DNA of 64,000 nt from Phycisphaerae bacterium (GTDB taxonomy: Bacteria; Planctomycetota; Phycisphaerae; Phycisphaerales; UBA1924). Position numbers and translations under genes: made by a program. The DNA lies in the NCBI GenBank assembly GCA_030432905.1, contig JAUILU010000002.1, forward strand, positions 1 to 64,000, in the 5' to 3' direction. This document shows, one piece after another, positions 23,385 to 31,844 of this stretch (positions within the stretch are counted from its first letter, which is position 1; each line of letters opens with the position of its first letter). The notes under the pieces are model-generated. The model did no database searches. It was not told the DNA's origin and saw nothing but the letters and a program-made list of their open reading frames with translations.

Positions 23385-24710
23385 ATGGGTGTGGAACACA
23401 GACAAGGACGTCGGCGCCCGCGTGGCGTGGCCGGGAGTGTGATGTCGGCAGCAGCGGTGGCGCTGCTGGCAGGCTGCTCGGCCTCGCCCGGGTCGTTGTC
23501 CAACTCAAACAACCAACTCCCGGGCGAAGAAGACTGGCTCTGGCAGCAAGAAACCTCGCGCCAAAGCCCCCAGGACAGCAGCCTCAACGCGCTCGCGAGC
23601 CAGAGCAATCTTGCCTCACCCGAGCAGCAGGCCGCCGACATCCAGGCCTACATGGGATCGGCGCAGCAGGAAATCGCAAACACCAGCCCGAGGCTCGTGC
23701 TCGATGAACCGCAACGCCCGGTGGTCTCGCCCGCAAGCCGAAAGCGAGCCGAGGACGAGCTGCTCCGCGCGATTTCGATCACCGGCGACGGCGCGGGCGA
23801 GATCGACATCGACGACCCCCATATTGAAGCCGACGACACCGAGATCGCGGTCGAGCCCGAACCCGTCATCAGCAGATCAACACGGATCGCCCAGCTCTCT
23901 TCGGAGCTGGCAGGCTTGCTCAAGCAAGAAGCGGTCGAGAAGAACGACCCGGCACGGCCGCTCGTCGGAGCCGCGCTGATCGAAGCGATCGCGGCCGGCG
24001 GCATCGACGAGATCGACCTGCCCGGCGGCGGGCCCCTGATGCTCACCGAAGCCGAGCGCCAGTCGCTCCAGACCATCCGCGAGCTCGGGATCAGGCTCGC
24101 GGGCCAGGACAACGAGCTCGGCGGCGACCCCCAGCGGATCCGCGAGATCCTGCTCGAATCCGCCGAGAGCCTCCGCGAGCACGCACGCGTGCGGATCGGG
24201 ATCACCGAACTCTGCACACGGGCACCCAGCTTCGGCAACTACGTGCCCGTTGAACGCCGGACTTTCCTCGCGGGCCGAACCAACCGGGTCGTGGTCTACA
24301 CGGAAGTCGAGCACTTCGGGCTCCGACCCGCGACCTCGGGTGAGGCGATGCTCGTCGGCGACACCGTCGCGGCGGACGTGACCCAGGAACTCGAGCTCTA
24401 CCTGCGATCGGGTGACCCGAAACCGACCTGGCAACGCCGGATCGAGTGGCTCCCAAGGACCAGCCGGCACTCCTTCGAGGACCTGTTCCTGGCCTCGACC
24501 ATCGAGCTGCCCTCGACGCTGACCGTCGGCGAGTACGACCTAAAGGTCAGGATCATCGACGAGGTCACGGGCGCCCAGGACGAGTCGGTCATCCCGATCA
24601 GGTTGGTCGCCGACGCCTCGGCGCTCGACAGCGAACCGACGCGTGTATCCGGAAACAATACCCCAAACCAGGGTAATCGTGATTCCTCAATCTCGCTCGG
24701 CGGCCGATAG
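23385..24710 (+). CDS. Putative lipoprotein of unknown function
   Basis: The ATG at 23385 follows a textbook AGGAGG (23370-23375) with 9-base spacing. The N-terminus has many Arg residues, then a hydrophobic core ending in a lipobox (VALLAGC), so the 441-residue protein should be lipid-anchored. The mature part starts with a Ser/Asn/Gln-rich low-complexity stretch; the C-terminal about 150 residues look like a beta-rich domain (SFGNYVPVERRTFLAGRTN, VVVYTEVEHF, YDLKVRIIDEVTG). I do not recognise the family. It is a single gene between holA and clpC. Confidence 0.75.
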   Translation: MGVEHRQGRRRPRGVAGSVMSAAAVALLAGCSASPGSLSNSNNQLPGEEDWLWQQETSRQSPQDSSLNALASQSNLASPEQQAADIQAYMGSAQQEIANTSPRLVLDEPQRPVVSPASRKRAEDELLRAISITGDGAGEIDIDDPHIEADDTEIAVEPEPVISRSTRIAQLSSELAGLLKQEAVEKNDPARPLVGAALIEAIAAGGIDEIDLPGGGPLMLTEAERQSLQTIRELGIRLAGQDNELGGDPQRIREILLESAESLREHARVRIGITELCTRAPSFGNYVPVERRTFLAGRTNRVVVYTEVEHFGLRPATSGEAMLVGDTVAADVTQELELYLRSGDPKPTWQRRIEWLPRTSRHSFEDLFLASTIELPSTLTVGEYDLKVRIIDEVTGAQDESVIPIRLVADASALDSEPTRVSGNNTPNQGNRDSSISLGGR

Positions 24711-25033
24711 TCGAATCGAACTCCGGATGTCGCAACGCCCTGCCAGATCGGCGGTTCGGGTCGCGGCGTTCGACAACATCTGTTGTACCCGGGAGAACGA
24801 ATCGCTCCTGCCAGCACTTCTGGCCGGTTTCACGCGATTGGCACCCCCTGTGCACCGATAGAGGTACGGGTCCCCCCCGAATGGGAAAGGGACCGAAAGA
24901 GAGAGATCTTGATCTTGCACGGGTGTCAAACCGCGTTTGAGCGAGATACGAAAGAAGTGGCGGCCGACAACGGTTGTCTAAACGGTCAGCCCGCCCGTGT
25001 GAAACGGGCACCGGCCGGACTTAGGAGTTAGCT
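24711..25033. other. Intergenic region upstream of clpC
   Basis: This 323-base stretch contains no convincing gene. It ends in an AGGAG ribosome site for clpC and must contain its promoter; a purine-rich patch (24885-24915) precedes a possible leader. I found no inverted-repeat operator of the CtsR or CIRCE type. Confidence 0.4.
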
Positions 25034-27580
25034 ATGTTTGAACGCTTTACAGATCGAGCCCGCAAGGTCATGGCGCTTGCCAACCAAGAGGCGCAGCGCT
25101 TCAACCACGAATACATCGGGACCGAGCACATCCTGCTCGGCCTCGTCAAGGAAGGCTCCGGCGTCGGAGCCAACGTGCTCAAGGCACTCAGCGTCGATCT
25201 GCGTAAGGTCCGCCTCGAAGTCGAGAAACTCGTCAAGCAAGGCCCCGAGATGGTCACCATGGGCAAGCTGCCCCAGACCCCTCGCGCTAAGAAAGTCATC
25301 GAGTACGCCATAGAGGAAGCTCGCAACCTCAACCACAACTACGTCGGCACCGAGCACCTCCTGCTCGGCCTCCTGCGTGAGCACGACGGCGTGGCGGCAC
25401 AGGTCCTCCGCAACCTCGGGCTCAAGCTCGAAGAGGTCCGCGAAGAGGTCCTCAACCTGCTGGGCGCCTCGGGCGAGGAAGCAGAAGAAACCACCATGTC
25501 CGGCGGCGGCGAGAGCAGCTCGGGCGGCGCTTCACCCCGCAAGGGCAAGAGCACAACCCCCGCGCTCGATTCGTTCGGCCGGGACCTGACCGAACTCGCC
25601 AAGAACAAGGAACTCGACCCGGTCATCGGGCGTGAGCGCGAGATCGAGCGTCTCGTGCAGGTCCTCTGCCGGCGCACGAAGAACAACCCGGTCCTCCTTG
25701 GTGAGGCTGGTGTTGGTAAGACCGCGATCGTTGAGGGCCTGAGCCAGCGCATCGTCGCCTGCGAGGTGCCGGACATCCTGCACGACAAGCGCCTGGTTGT
25801 GCTTGATCTTGCGATGATGGTCGCCGGCACCAAGTACCGCGGCCAGTTCGAGGAGCGCATCAAGGCGGTCATGAGCGAGGTCCGCAAGGCCAAGAACGTG
25901 ATCCTGTTCATCGACGAACTCCACACGCTCGTTGGCGCAGGCGGCGCGGAGGGCGCGATCGACGCGTCCAACGTGCTCAAGCCGGCGCTGGCTCGCGGCG
26001 AGATCCAGTGCATCGGTGCCACGACCTTCGACGAGTACCGCAAGTACATCGAGAAGGACGCGGCTCTTGCACGCCGATTCCAGTCGATCACCGTCGATCA
26101 GCCCACACCCGAGCAGACTGTTGAGATCCTCAAGGGTCTGCGCGACAAGTACGAAGACCACCACCGCGTGAAGATCACGGACGAAGCCCTCAAGGCGGCG
26201 GTCGAGTTCTCGGGTCGGTACATCATGGGCCGGGTCCAGCCCGACAAGTCGATCGACGTGATCGACGAGGCCGGCGCCCGGGTGCGTATCAAGAGCATGA
26301 GCAAGCCGCCGAACCTTGCCGAGATCGAGAGCGACATCGAGCGCCTGTCGATCGACAAGGACGACGCGGTGAAGTCTGCGGACTACGAGCGTGCGGCTGA
26401 GCTGCGCGATCAATCCGAGAAGATGCGCAAGAAGAAGGAAGACATCCAGCAGGCCTGGCGCGAGCAGTCGCAGCAGAAGGACGGCGTGGTCGATGACGAG
26501 GTCATCGCCGAGGTCGTCAGCAAGATGACGGGCGTGCCGCTGCAACGCCTTGAGAAGGAAGAGGCCCAGCGTCTGCTCCTGCTCGAGGACGAGCTGCACA
26601 AGAAGGTCATCAGCCAGCACGAGGCGATCAAGTCGATCAGCAAGTCGATCCGTCGCGCTCGCGCGGGTCTGAAGGATCCGAAGCGCCCGATGGGCTCGTT
26701 CATCTTCGTCGGCCCGTCCGGTGTCGGTAAGACGCTGCTCAGCAAGGCGCTGGCGGAGTTCATGTTCGGCGACTCCGATGCGCTGATCCACCTGGACATG
26801 TCCGAGTACATGGAGAAGCACAACGTCAGCCGACTGGTCGGCGCGCCCCCCGGGTACGTCGGTTACGAGGAGGGCGGCCAGCTCACCGAGCAGATCCGCC
26901 GCAGGCCATACGCGGTCGTCCTGCTCGACGAGGTCGAGAAGGCGCACCCCGATGTGTTCAACATGCTGCTTCAGATCATGGAGGAAGGCCGACTCACCGA
27001 CTCGTTCGGTCGTCACGTGGACTTCCGCAACACGATCATCATCATGACGAGCAACATCGGCGCGGACCTGATCAAGGGCGGCGGCGGGTTCGGCTTCCAG
27101 AAGCGTTCGACCGAGGCCGACGTGAGCAACATCAAGTCGATCCTGATGAAAGAGATCGAGCGGTTCTTCCGCCCCGAGTTCATCAACCGACTTGACGACA
27201 TCGTTGTGTTCTCGCCGCTGACGAAGGACGACCTGACCGAGATCGTTGTGTACGAGGTCGCCAAGGTCGCCGAGCGTCTGACGCACCAGAACATTACGAT
27301 GGAGCTGGACCAGTCGGCCAAGGACTACCTGATCGAGAAGGGGTACAACCCGGACTACGGCGCGAGGCCCTTGCGTCGCGCGATCGGGAACCTGATCGAG
27401 GACCCGCTCAGCGAGATGCTGCTCTCGGGCGAGATCGACCACGACGCGCTCGTGAAGGTCTCGCACAAGGAAGGTGCTGAGAACCTGTTCTTCGAGACCG
27501 AGGCGAAGCCCAAGGCCGAGTCGAACGAGGGCGAAGAGGGCACCGACGAGCACGTCGAGGCCGGCTCGAGCACGACCTGA
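25034..27580 (+). CDS. clpC: ATP-dependent Clp protease ATP-binding subunit ClpC
   Basis: The 848-residue protein has two N-terminal Clp repeats ([14 protein letters not shown] and [14 protein letters not shown]), a first AAA+ module with Walker A GEAGVGKT and Walker B ILFIDELH, a UVR-containing middle domain ([11 protein letters not shown]), and a second AAA+ module with GPSGVGKT and [11 protein letters not shown], ending in the usual D2 small domain. This is a full-length ClpC unfoldase that feeds substrates to ClpP and takes part in protein quality control. A strong AGGAG site precedes the ATG and a rho-independent terminator follows. No ClpP gene lies nearby. Confidence 0.96.
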   Translation: MFERFTDRARKVMALANQEAQRFNHEYIGTEHILLGLVKEGSGVGANVLKALSVDLRKVRLEVEKLVKQGPEMVTMGKLPQTPRAKKVIEYAIEEARNLNHNYVGTEHLLLGLLREHDGVAAQVLRNLGLKLEEVREEVLNLLGASGEEAEETTMSGGGESSSGGASPRKGKSTTPALDSFGRDLTELAKNKELDPVIGREREIERLVQVLCRRTKNNPVLLGEAGVGKTAIVEGLSQRIVACEVPDILHDKRLVVLDLAMMVAGTKYRGQFEERIKAVMSEVRKAKNVILFIDELHTLVGAGGAEGAIDASNVLKPALARGEIQCIGATTFDEYRKYIEKDAALARRFQSITVDQPTPEQTVEILKGLRDKYEDHHRVKITDEALKAAVEFSGRYIMGRVQPDKSIDVIDEAGARVRIKSMSKPPNLAEIESDIERLSIDKDDAVKSADYERAAELRDQSEKMRKKKEDIQQAWREQSQQKDGVVDDEVIAEVVSKMTGVPLQRLEKEEAQRLLLLEDELHKKVISQHEAIKSISKSIRRARAGLKDPKRPMGSFIFVGPSGVGKTLLSKALAEFMFGDSDALIHLDMSEYMEKHNVSRLVGAPPGYVGYEEGGQLTEQIRRRPYAVVLLDEVEKAHPDVFNMLLQIMEEGRLTDSFGRHVDFRNTIIIMTSNIGADLIKGGGGFGFQKRSTEADVSNIKSILMKEIERFFRPEFINRLDDIVVFSPLTKDDLTEIVVYEVAKVAERLTHQNITMELDQSAKDYLIEKGYNPDYGARPLRRAIGNLIEDPLSEMLLSGEIDHDALVKVSHKEGAENLFFETEAKPKAESNEGEEGTDEHVEAGSSTT

Positions 27581-27627
27581 GTCCGTGCGGCTCAGAGCTG
27601 AGCCGTATACAACCTGGTTTCAACCAC

Positions 27628-27660
27628 GAGCGCCCCGTTTCGACGGGGCGCTCTTTTAAT
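27628..27660 (+). terminator. Rho-independent terminator of clpC
   Basis: GAGCGCCCCGT and ACGGGGCGCTC form a perfect 11-base stem with a TTCG tetraloop, followed by TTTT, about 50 bases after the clpC stop. Confidence 0.92.
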
Positions 27661-27915
27661 ATGGTCAAATAAGGTCCAAGAATCGGCGAGATATCTCTTG
27701 ATCTGTTCGAGTGGTTTCGTTATTTTTGGGGGATGGGAATGAGAGTCGGCCCTTCATAACGGCCGGCCGAGAGAGAGAACGGCACGTTCTCTTCAAACTG
27801 AAGAAAGGGCTTCGGCGTTCTAGCCGGGTCTGCCTGATTGCCGGGTCCGTGGGTGTACTTGGCTGATTTGAGTTGTGTGATTTTGAGTTGGCTCGCGCCG
27901 GCTTGGAATCTTAAA

Positions 27916-28100
27916 GCCTCGTCTGGCGAGGCAAGCGTTTTCATGGGTTTGGACGAGGGGGAGCCCCGTCAAGACCGACATCCGGAACTTGGCCCTGCAC
28001 GGCTAGGCTGGCAATGCGACTTTCCAGGTCGGGCCGGCCCCTGCCCTGCTTGTCCTACTTCTCACCGCACCCGTCCTTTTACAGGGCGGGTGTGGTTTTT
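27916..28100 (+). ncRNA. Candidate small RNA ending at an orphan terminator
   Basis: Upstream of the terminator at 28064-28100 there is no protein gene, but there are structured segments: GCCTCG-TCTGG-CGAGGC (27916-27932) and a GACG/GGGG...CCCC/CGTC hairpin near 27952-27970. I tested it by eye for SRP RNA, tmRNA and RNase P signatures and found none. The 5' end is unknown; the bounds are a guess. Confidence 0.25.
28064..28100 (+). terminator. Strong rho-independent terminator without an assigned gene
   Basis: A 13-base stem (ACCGCACCCGTCC with GGGCGGGTGTGGT, two G-U pairs) with loop TTTTACA is followed by TTTTT. It lies about 480 bases after clpC, which has its own terminator. Confidence 0.75.
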
Positions 28101-28359
28101 AAAAAGCCTGTCGATTAGCCATACACCACAAAGCCCGATCGCGCAAATTGCCCAGTGTTACAAGTGCAATATTTCTGTCATTTTGGGTGTCATGTTCGGA
28201 ACACGCAGTATGTTCCAAGTATGCCAGCAGGCGGCAATCTGCTGGATGTGAGTCCGTGTGGTTACGGACGAGTGTTAGTGGGATTCTTTTATTTTGTGGC
28301 GCTTTGGAGGGCTTTCTTGCCCGTGCGATCCTGTGCGCCCCGGTTAGTGGAGAAAGATC

Positions 28360-29001
28360 ATGATCAGCAAGAACGTTTTTGGTGTTATTTTGTCGGCTGG
28401 TATCGCTGCTTCGGCTTCGGCTGACTCGATCAGCGAGACCAACCCCGCAGTCATCGACTGGGGCATCATCGGCACCTCGGCCGTCACCATGGGCCCGGCA
28501 CAGCTGTACCCCTCACAGATCAACGTTGCTGGCGCAGTTGGCGGCATCACCGATGTCAACATCACCCTGCACCAGGGCAACCACACTTGGGTTGCTGACC
28601 TCGAGGTCACCCTCGTGAGCCCCTCGGGCACCGCTGTCCGCCTCCTCGACCTCACCGGCGTCCAGAACGGCGATGACATCGACGGCGACATCACCTTCGA
28701 CGACTCGGCTTCCGAGTTCTTCCCGGATGACGACACCGACGGGACCGTCAGCGGCACGTTCCTCGTCTCCGACTACGAGAACGACAACGCCGACGTCCCG
28801 GCAACCGCTTTCGGCCTTGACCTCTCCGCCTTCAACGGCGAAGACGCCAACGGCGCTTGGAGCCTCTACATCTACGACGAGACCTCGGCTGACACCGGCT
28901 CGTTCCAGGGTTGGACCATCGACATCGAGACCATCCCGGCTCCGGCTTCGGCAGCACTGCTCGGCCTCGGTGGTCTGGCTGCAGCTCGCCGCCGCCGCTA
29001 A
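28360..29001 (+). CDS. Secreted P-domain protein with PEP-CTERM-like tail (copy 1)
   Basis: The 213-residue protein has a signal peptide (about 1-21, ending ASASA), then a single proprotein-convertase P-domain-like beta sandwich (VNITLHQGNHTWVADLEVTLVSP, later NGAWSLYIYDETSADTGSF). The C-terminal tail (PAPASAALLGLGGLA, then four Arg) is the hydrophobic plus Arg form of PEP-CTERM sorting signals, which exosortases process. No exosortase is in the window. P-domains usually flank subtilisin-type proteases, but here there is no catalytic domain. A near-identical copy lies at 44782-45417. GGAG precedes the start and a terminator follows. Confidence 0.82.
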   Translation: MISKNVFGVILSAGIAASASADSISETNPAVIDWGIIGTSAVTMGPAQLYPSQINVAGAVGGITDVNITLHQGNHTWVADLEVTLVSPSGTAVRLLDLTGVQNGDDIDGDITFDDSASEFFPDDDTDGTVSGTFLVSDYENDNADVPATAFGLDLSAFNGEDANGAWSLYIYDETSADTGSFQGWTIDIETIPAPASAALLGLGGLAAARRRR

Positions 29002-29053
29002 GCCTCGGCTGCATAGCTCATCTTTCCAAATGAGCTTCTTCTAAGCACTCTCG

Positions 29054-29085
29054 CCGGACTCGCTGAAAAGCGAGTCCGGTTTTTT
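29054..29085 (+). terminator. Rho-independent terminator of P-domain gene copy 1
   Basis: CCGGACTCGCT and AGCGAGTCCGG form a perfect 11-base stem with a GAAA tetraloop followed by a run of T residues. Confidence 0.92.
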
Positions 29086-29311
29086 CATGCATCCGCACAC
29101 TTCACCGAACGAGCAGGCACATCGCACCGCCCCAGACAACTGCTTTGTCACCCGACTCCTGCCGGGCGAATCTGGCACCGGTCATGAGCCATGTGCTTAC
29201 TGCGTCGCTGTCACGGCCTCGGCCTCAAACTGAACTGGCTGTAACCCACAAAGCAAGCCATTAAGCCGATCTCGATAGACACGGCGCAAGCCACCACGGG
29301 ATCTAGCTAGA

Positions 29312-29348
29312 AAGACAGCCCGGCACGAGAATGTGACCGGGCTGTCTT
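29312..29348 (-). terminator. Terminator of the haloperoxidase-like gene
   Basis: AAGACAGCCCGG and CCGGGCTGTCTT form a perfect 12-base stem with a 13-base loop, 29 bases past the stop of the leftward gene. The T-run on the minus strand is short. Confidence 0.7.
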
Positions 29349-29376
29349 GTTGCACAAGGTGATCGAACAGGGGTGT

Positions 29377-31485
29377 TTAGTCGCAGCCCTTGTTGTACGC
29401 ATCGAGCCACGCGGTGAAGTCGGTCGCGGTGACCATGCGGTCGTTGTTGACGTCGGCGATCATCGAGCCACTCTGGAAGGCTCCGACCCAGGCGGTGAAG
29501 TCGGTGTTGGTGAGTTCACCGTCGACGTTGATGTCGCCCGGGCAGGTGACCCGGCCGTCCATGTAGCGTTTGGCTTCCCAGAAACCGTCGGCGCCGATGT
29601 CGAGGCCCATGAATCGGCCCGGCAGGTCGTCGGCAGCCGGGTGGATGCCGCCCCAGATGCGCGAGAGCGAGCACTGGTCACTTGCGTCGCGGTAGCTTGG
29701 CCACTGGAGGGTGACGTCAACACTTGGTCCGTCCTCGAAGACGAGGAACTCGTTCTGCGGGCAGACGAATTCGCCGAGGCCGGCCGGGAAGTACGGTGAA
29801 CCGGTGAGCAGTGTCATCATCTCGGCAGCCGCTCGGCTGAACGTGCTGTGGCCCGAGACATAGCCGGCAAACGGCGGGGTCACGAACGATGGGCGCTGGT
29901 AAGGCCACCAGCGTCCGGCGAGGATCCAGCCTGTGCCCGCGACGTCGGTGTCCGGGTCAACGATGAAGTCCGGGCCGCGCCAGGCGTTGACCGCGATCTC
30001 TCCAACATTGAAGAAGAGGTGTGCGTGGCGTTCGCCGGGAGCGGACGACTCGGCCGTGATGACCTCGATGTAACCCGGGACGAGCGGGATGCCTTCCGGG
30101 TGGTACGACGGGCCGTCGGGGTCGGAGCACTGGCCTCGGTCGGCCATGCCGCGCAGCGCCGAGATCGGGCGGATGTAGTCGTACCAGCCCTTGACGCCCC
30201 AAGCGGAGACCGCGGCGTCGTGCATGGTTCCGCCCATGCTGAGGTAGGCTTTGACGTCGAACTCGAGGTCGCCGACGATCGGGCCTTCGCCGTGGATCCG
30301 CTTGACGAACTCGGGGTGATCTGAGACATAGTTGAGCAGCGTGAACCAGTGACCAGGGGGGGTTTCCGAGTCGGGGCCGTCGGCCCAGAACTCGGCGAGG
30401 ATCCGGCCGTAGTCGCCGAGCGGGACGATCTGCTCGGGGTAGTCGGCGCCGGTGACGGGGTTCATGTCGTAGCCGGCGGAGTTGTCGCCGCCCTCGATGA
30501 AGTCGTAGAACTGCTCCCAGTCGGCTGGGTCAACGAGCGAGGCGTTGCCGATCGCATTGGGTGAGGCGTCGATCATGACGCCGGTCGACGGGTCGAGGTG
30601 GCTGCTCCAGATGGAGACCATTGCAAAGCCCCGCTTGTAGTCTTCATCGCCTGCCTGGCCGAGTCTCGGCGGCTCGCCCGGGTCGTGGAAGACCCAGTAG
30701 TCGTTGCCGTATGGATCGGTGTACACGTTCCTGTCTTCGTTGCGGAGCGCGAAAGCATCGACCATGCCCCACTCGGGGCTGAGGAACTCTGGCGAACCGC
30801 TTGGCAGCAGGTTGCCAGACTGGTCCACATAGAACTCGAGCGCCAGCGGCTGCCAGCGGTTCTTGCGGGTAAGGTTCGGGTTGCCCGCGAAGTTCGGCAG
30901 CAGGGCCTGGTTCGATGGCTTGTAGTGGATGTTCTTGTAGCCGTCCTGCTCGTTGGAATTATCAACAAGGCCCCAAGCAATAATGTTCTCGGCGATGCGG
31001 TTGCCGAGCGCCGAGGGCGAATCGCCGACGATCGATGTGTTGTTAATGTCGTACCCGAAGTCCGCCATCTGCTGGTCATACTGCGGAAGCACGATCTCGG
31101 CGCCGGGTGAGTTCTGGAAGCGGTGCACCAGGATGCGGTACATCGCGTAGCTGATCGCCTCGTGGCGGGCGGCCTCGATGTCGGGCGCTGTCAGCTTCTC
31201 GTGGTTGCGGTAGGTGTCGGCGATGTCGTCGTACGCCGCCCAAGCGTCCCACATCGCGACGGACGTGTGGAACAGGTTTCGGGCGTGGACAGTCGGACGG
31301 GCGAAGTCCTTGCGGATGGAATCGAGCAGCAGGTCGTTCCAGACCCGTGCAACGCTGTGCGGTCCGCGGGGCTGGATGATCTCGCCCTCGCTCGAGCGGT
31401 ACTGCCACTGCGCATGCGCGTATTGGGGTGCTGCCAGACCCGCCGCCATTGCGAGCGCGAGCACTGAACCTTTGTGCAAACTCAT
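29377..31485 (-). CDS. Secreted vanadium-dependent haloperoxidase-like (PAP2-fold) protein with dockerin-like tail
   Basis: Starting at the ATG at 31485 gives a clean signal peptide (MSLHKGSVLALAMAAGLAAPQYAHAQ); an upstream ATG at 31509 would add eight charged residues. The 702-residue protein contains the PAP2/vanadate triad: KGWYDYIRP (K-x6-RP), YVSGHSTFSR (SGH) and SRIWGGIHPAADD (SR..H), in the order and spacing of vanadium haloperoxidases. It should bind vanadate and oxidise halides with peroxide outside the cell; a PAP2-type phosphatase is the alternative. The C-terminus carries two dockerin-like repeats (DINVDGELTNTDF, DVNNDRMVTATDF) ending KGCD. Confidence 0.82.
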   Translation of the reverse strand: MSLHKGSVLALAMAAGLAAPQYAHAQWQYRSSEGEIIQPRGPHSVARVWNDLLLDSIRKDFARPTVHARNLFHTSVAMWDAWAAYDDIADTYRNHEKLTAPDIEAARHEAISYAMYRILVHRFQNSPGAEIVLPQYDQQMADFGYDINNTSIVGDSPSALGNRIAENIIAWGLVDNSNEQDGYKNIHYKPSNQALLPNFAGNPNLTRKNRWQPLALEFYVDQSGNLLPSGSPEFLSPEWGMVDAFALRNEDRNVYTDPYGNDYWVFHDPGEPPRLGQAGDEDYKRGFAMVSIWSSHLDPSTGVMIDASPNAIGNASLVDPADWEQFYDFIEGGDNSAGYDMNPVTGADYPEQIVPLGDYGRILAEFWADGPDSETPPGHWFTLLNYVSDHPEFVKRIHGEGPIVGDLEFDVKAYLSMGGTMHDAAVSAWGVKGWYDYIRPISALRGMADRGQCSDPDGPSYHPEGIPLVPGYIEVITAESSAPGERHAHLFFNVGEIAVNAWRGPDFIVDPDTDVAGTGWILAGRWWPYQRPSFVTPPFAGYVSGHSTFSRAAAEMMTLLTGSPYFPAGLGEFVCPQNEFLVFEDGPSVDVTLQWPSYRDASDQCSLSRIWGGIHPAADDLPGRFMGLDIGADGFWEAKRYMDGRVTCPGDINVDGELTNTDFTAWVGAFQSGSMIADVNNDRMVTATDFTAWLDAYNKGCD

Positions 31486-31844
31486 ATCAGAATCCTCATC
31501 TCTTTCCATGTGACGGACACCCGCGAACGCAGCCCGGATGGCCCACCGGCCGAGACTTGCGTGCGCGGAGATTGTCTTAGAACTGCTCTCTTGCCCTTAT
31601 TGTGCACCAAATCAGTCGAAGCCACAACGAAAAAATACTAAGCGGCACCAACCATCAGCAACCGCCTTGAGCATTGGCTCTGTAACACTTTACGCCGATG
31701 CCCTAGAAAAACTGGGATACAGGCATCGTGCGGCATGCTCGCGGGCAAATCCCCACCTCGGAACAGCTCTATAGGGGGTATCACAACCCGCACAGCCGGC
31801 ACGACCGGGGGCATATGTGGACTCAGAAAATGGCAACCGGATGA
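31486..31844. other. Intergenic region, no gene seen
   Basis: This 359-base stretch lies between two leftward secreted-protein genes. It is more AT-rich than its surroundings around 31600-31700 and should contain the haloperoxidase promoter. I see neither a credible reading frame nor a strong terminator for the next gene. Confidence 0.4.

Larger units (their letters stand above)
27661..28359. other. Long intergenic region with an orphan terminator
   Basis: About 700 bases without a credible protein gene; the frames present lack ribosome sites and recognisable composition. It holds several stable hairpins and a strong terminator at 28064-28100 that belongs to no visible gene, then the leader of the P-domain gene with its GGAG site just before 28360. 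Confidence 0.5.

Noticed and set aside
25532..27553. A long leftward frame of about 670 codons opposite clpC
   Set aside because: The clpC gene is unambiguous; the antisense frame has no ribosome site or recognisable domain.
27838..28251. A 137-codon frame downstream of clpC
   Set aside because: It runs through a strong terminator hairpin, has no ribosome site and no recognisable sequence character.
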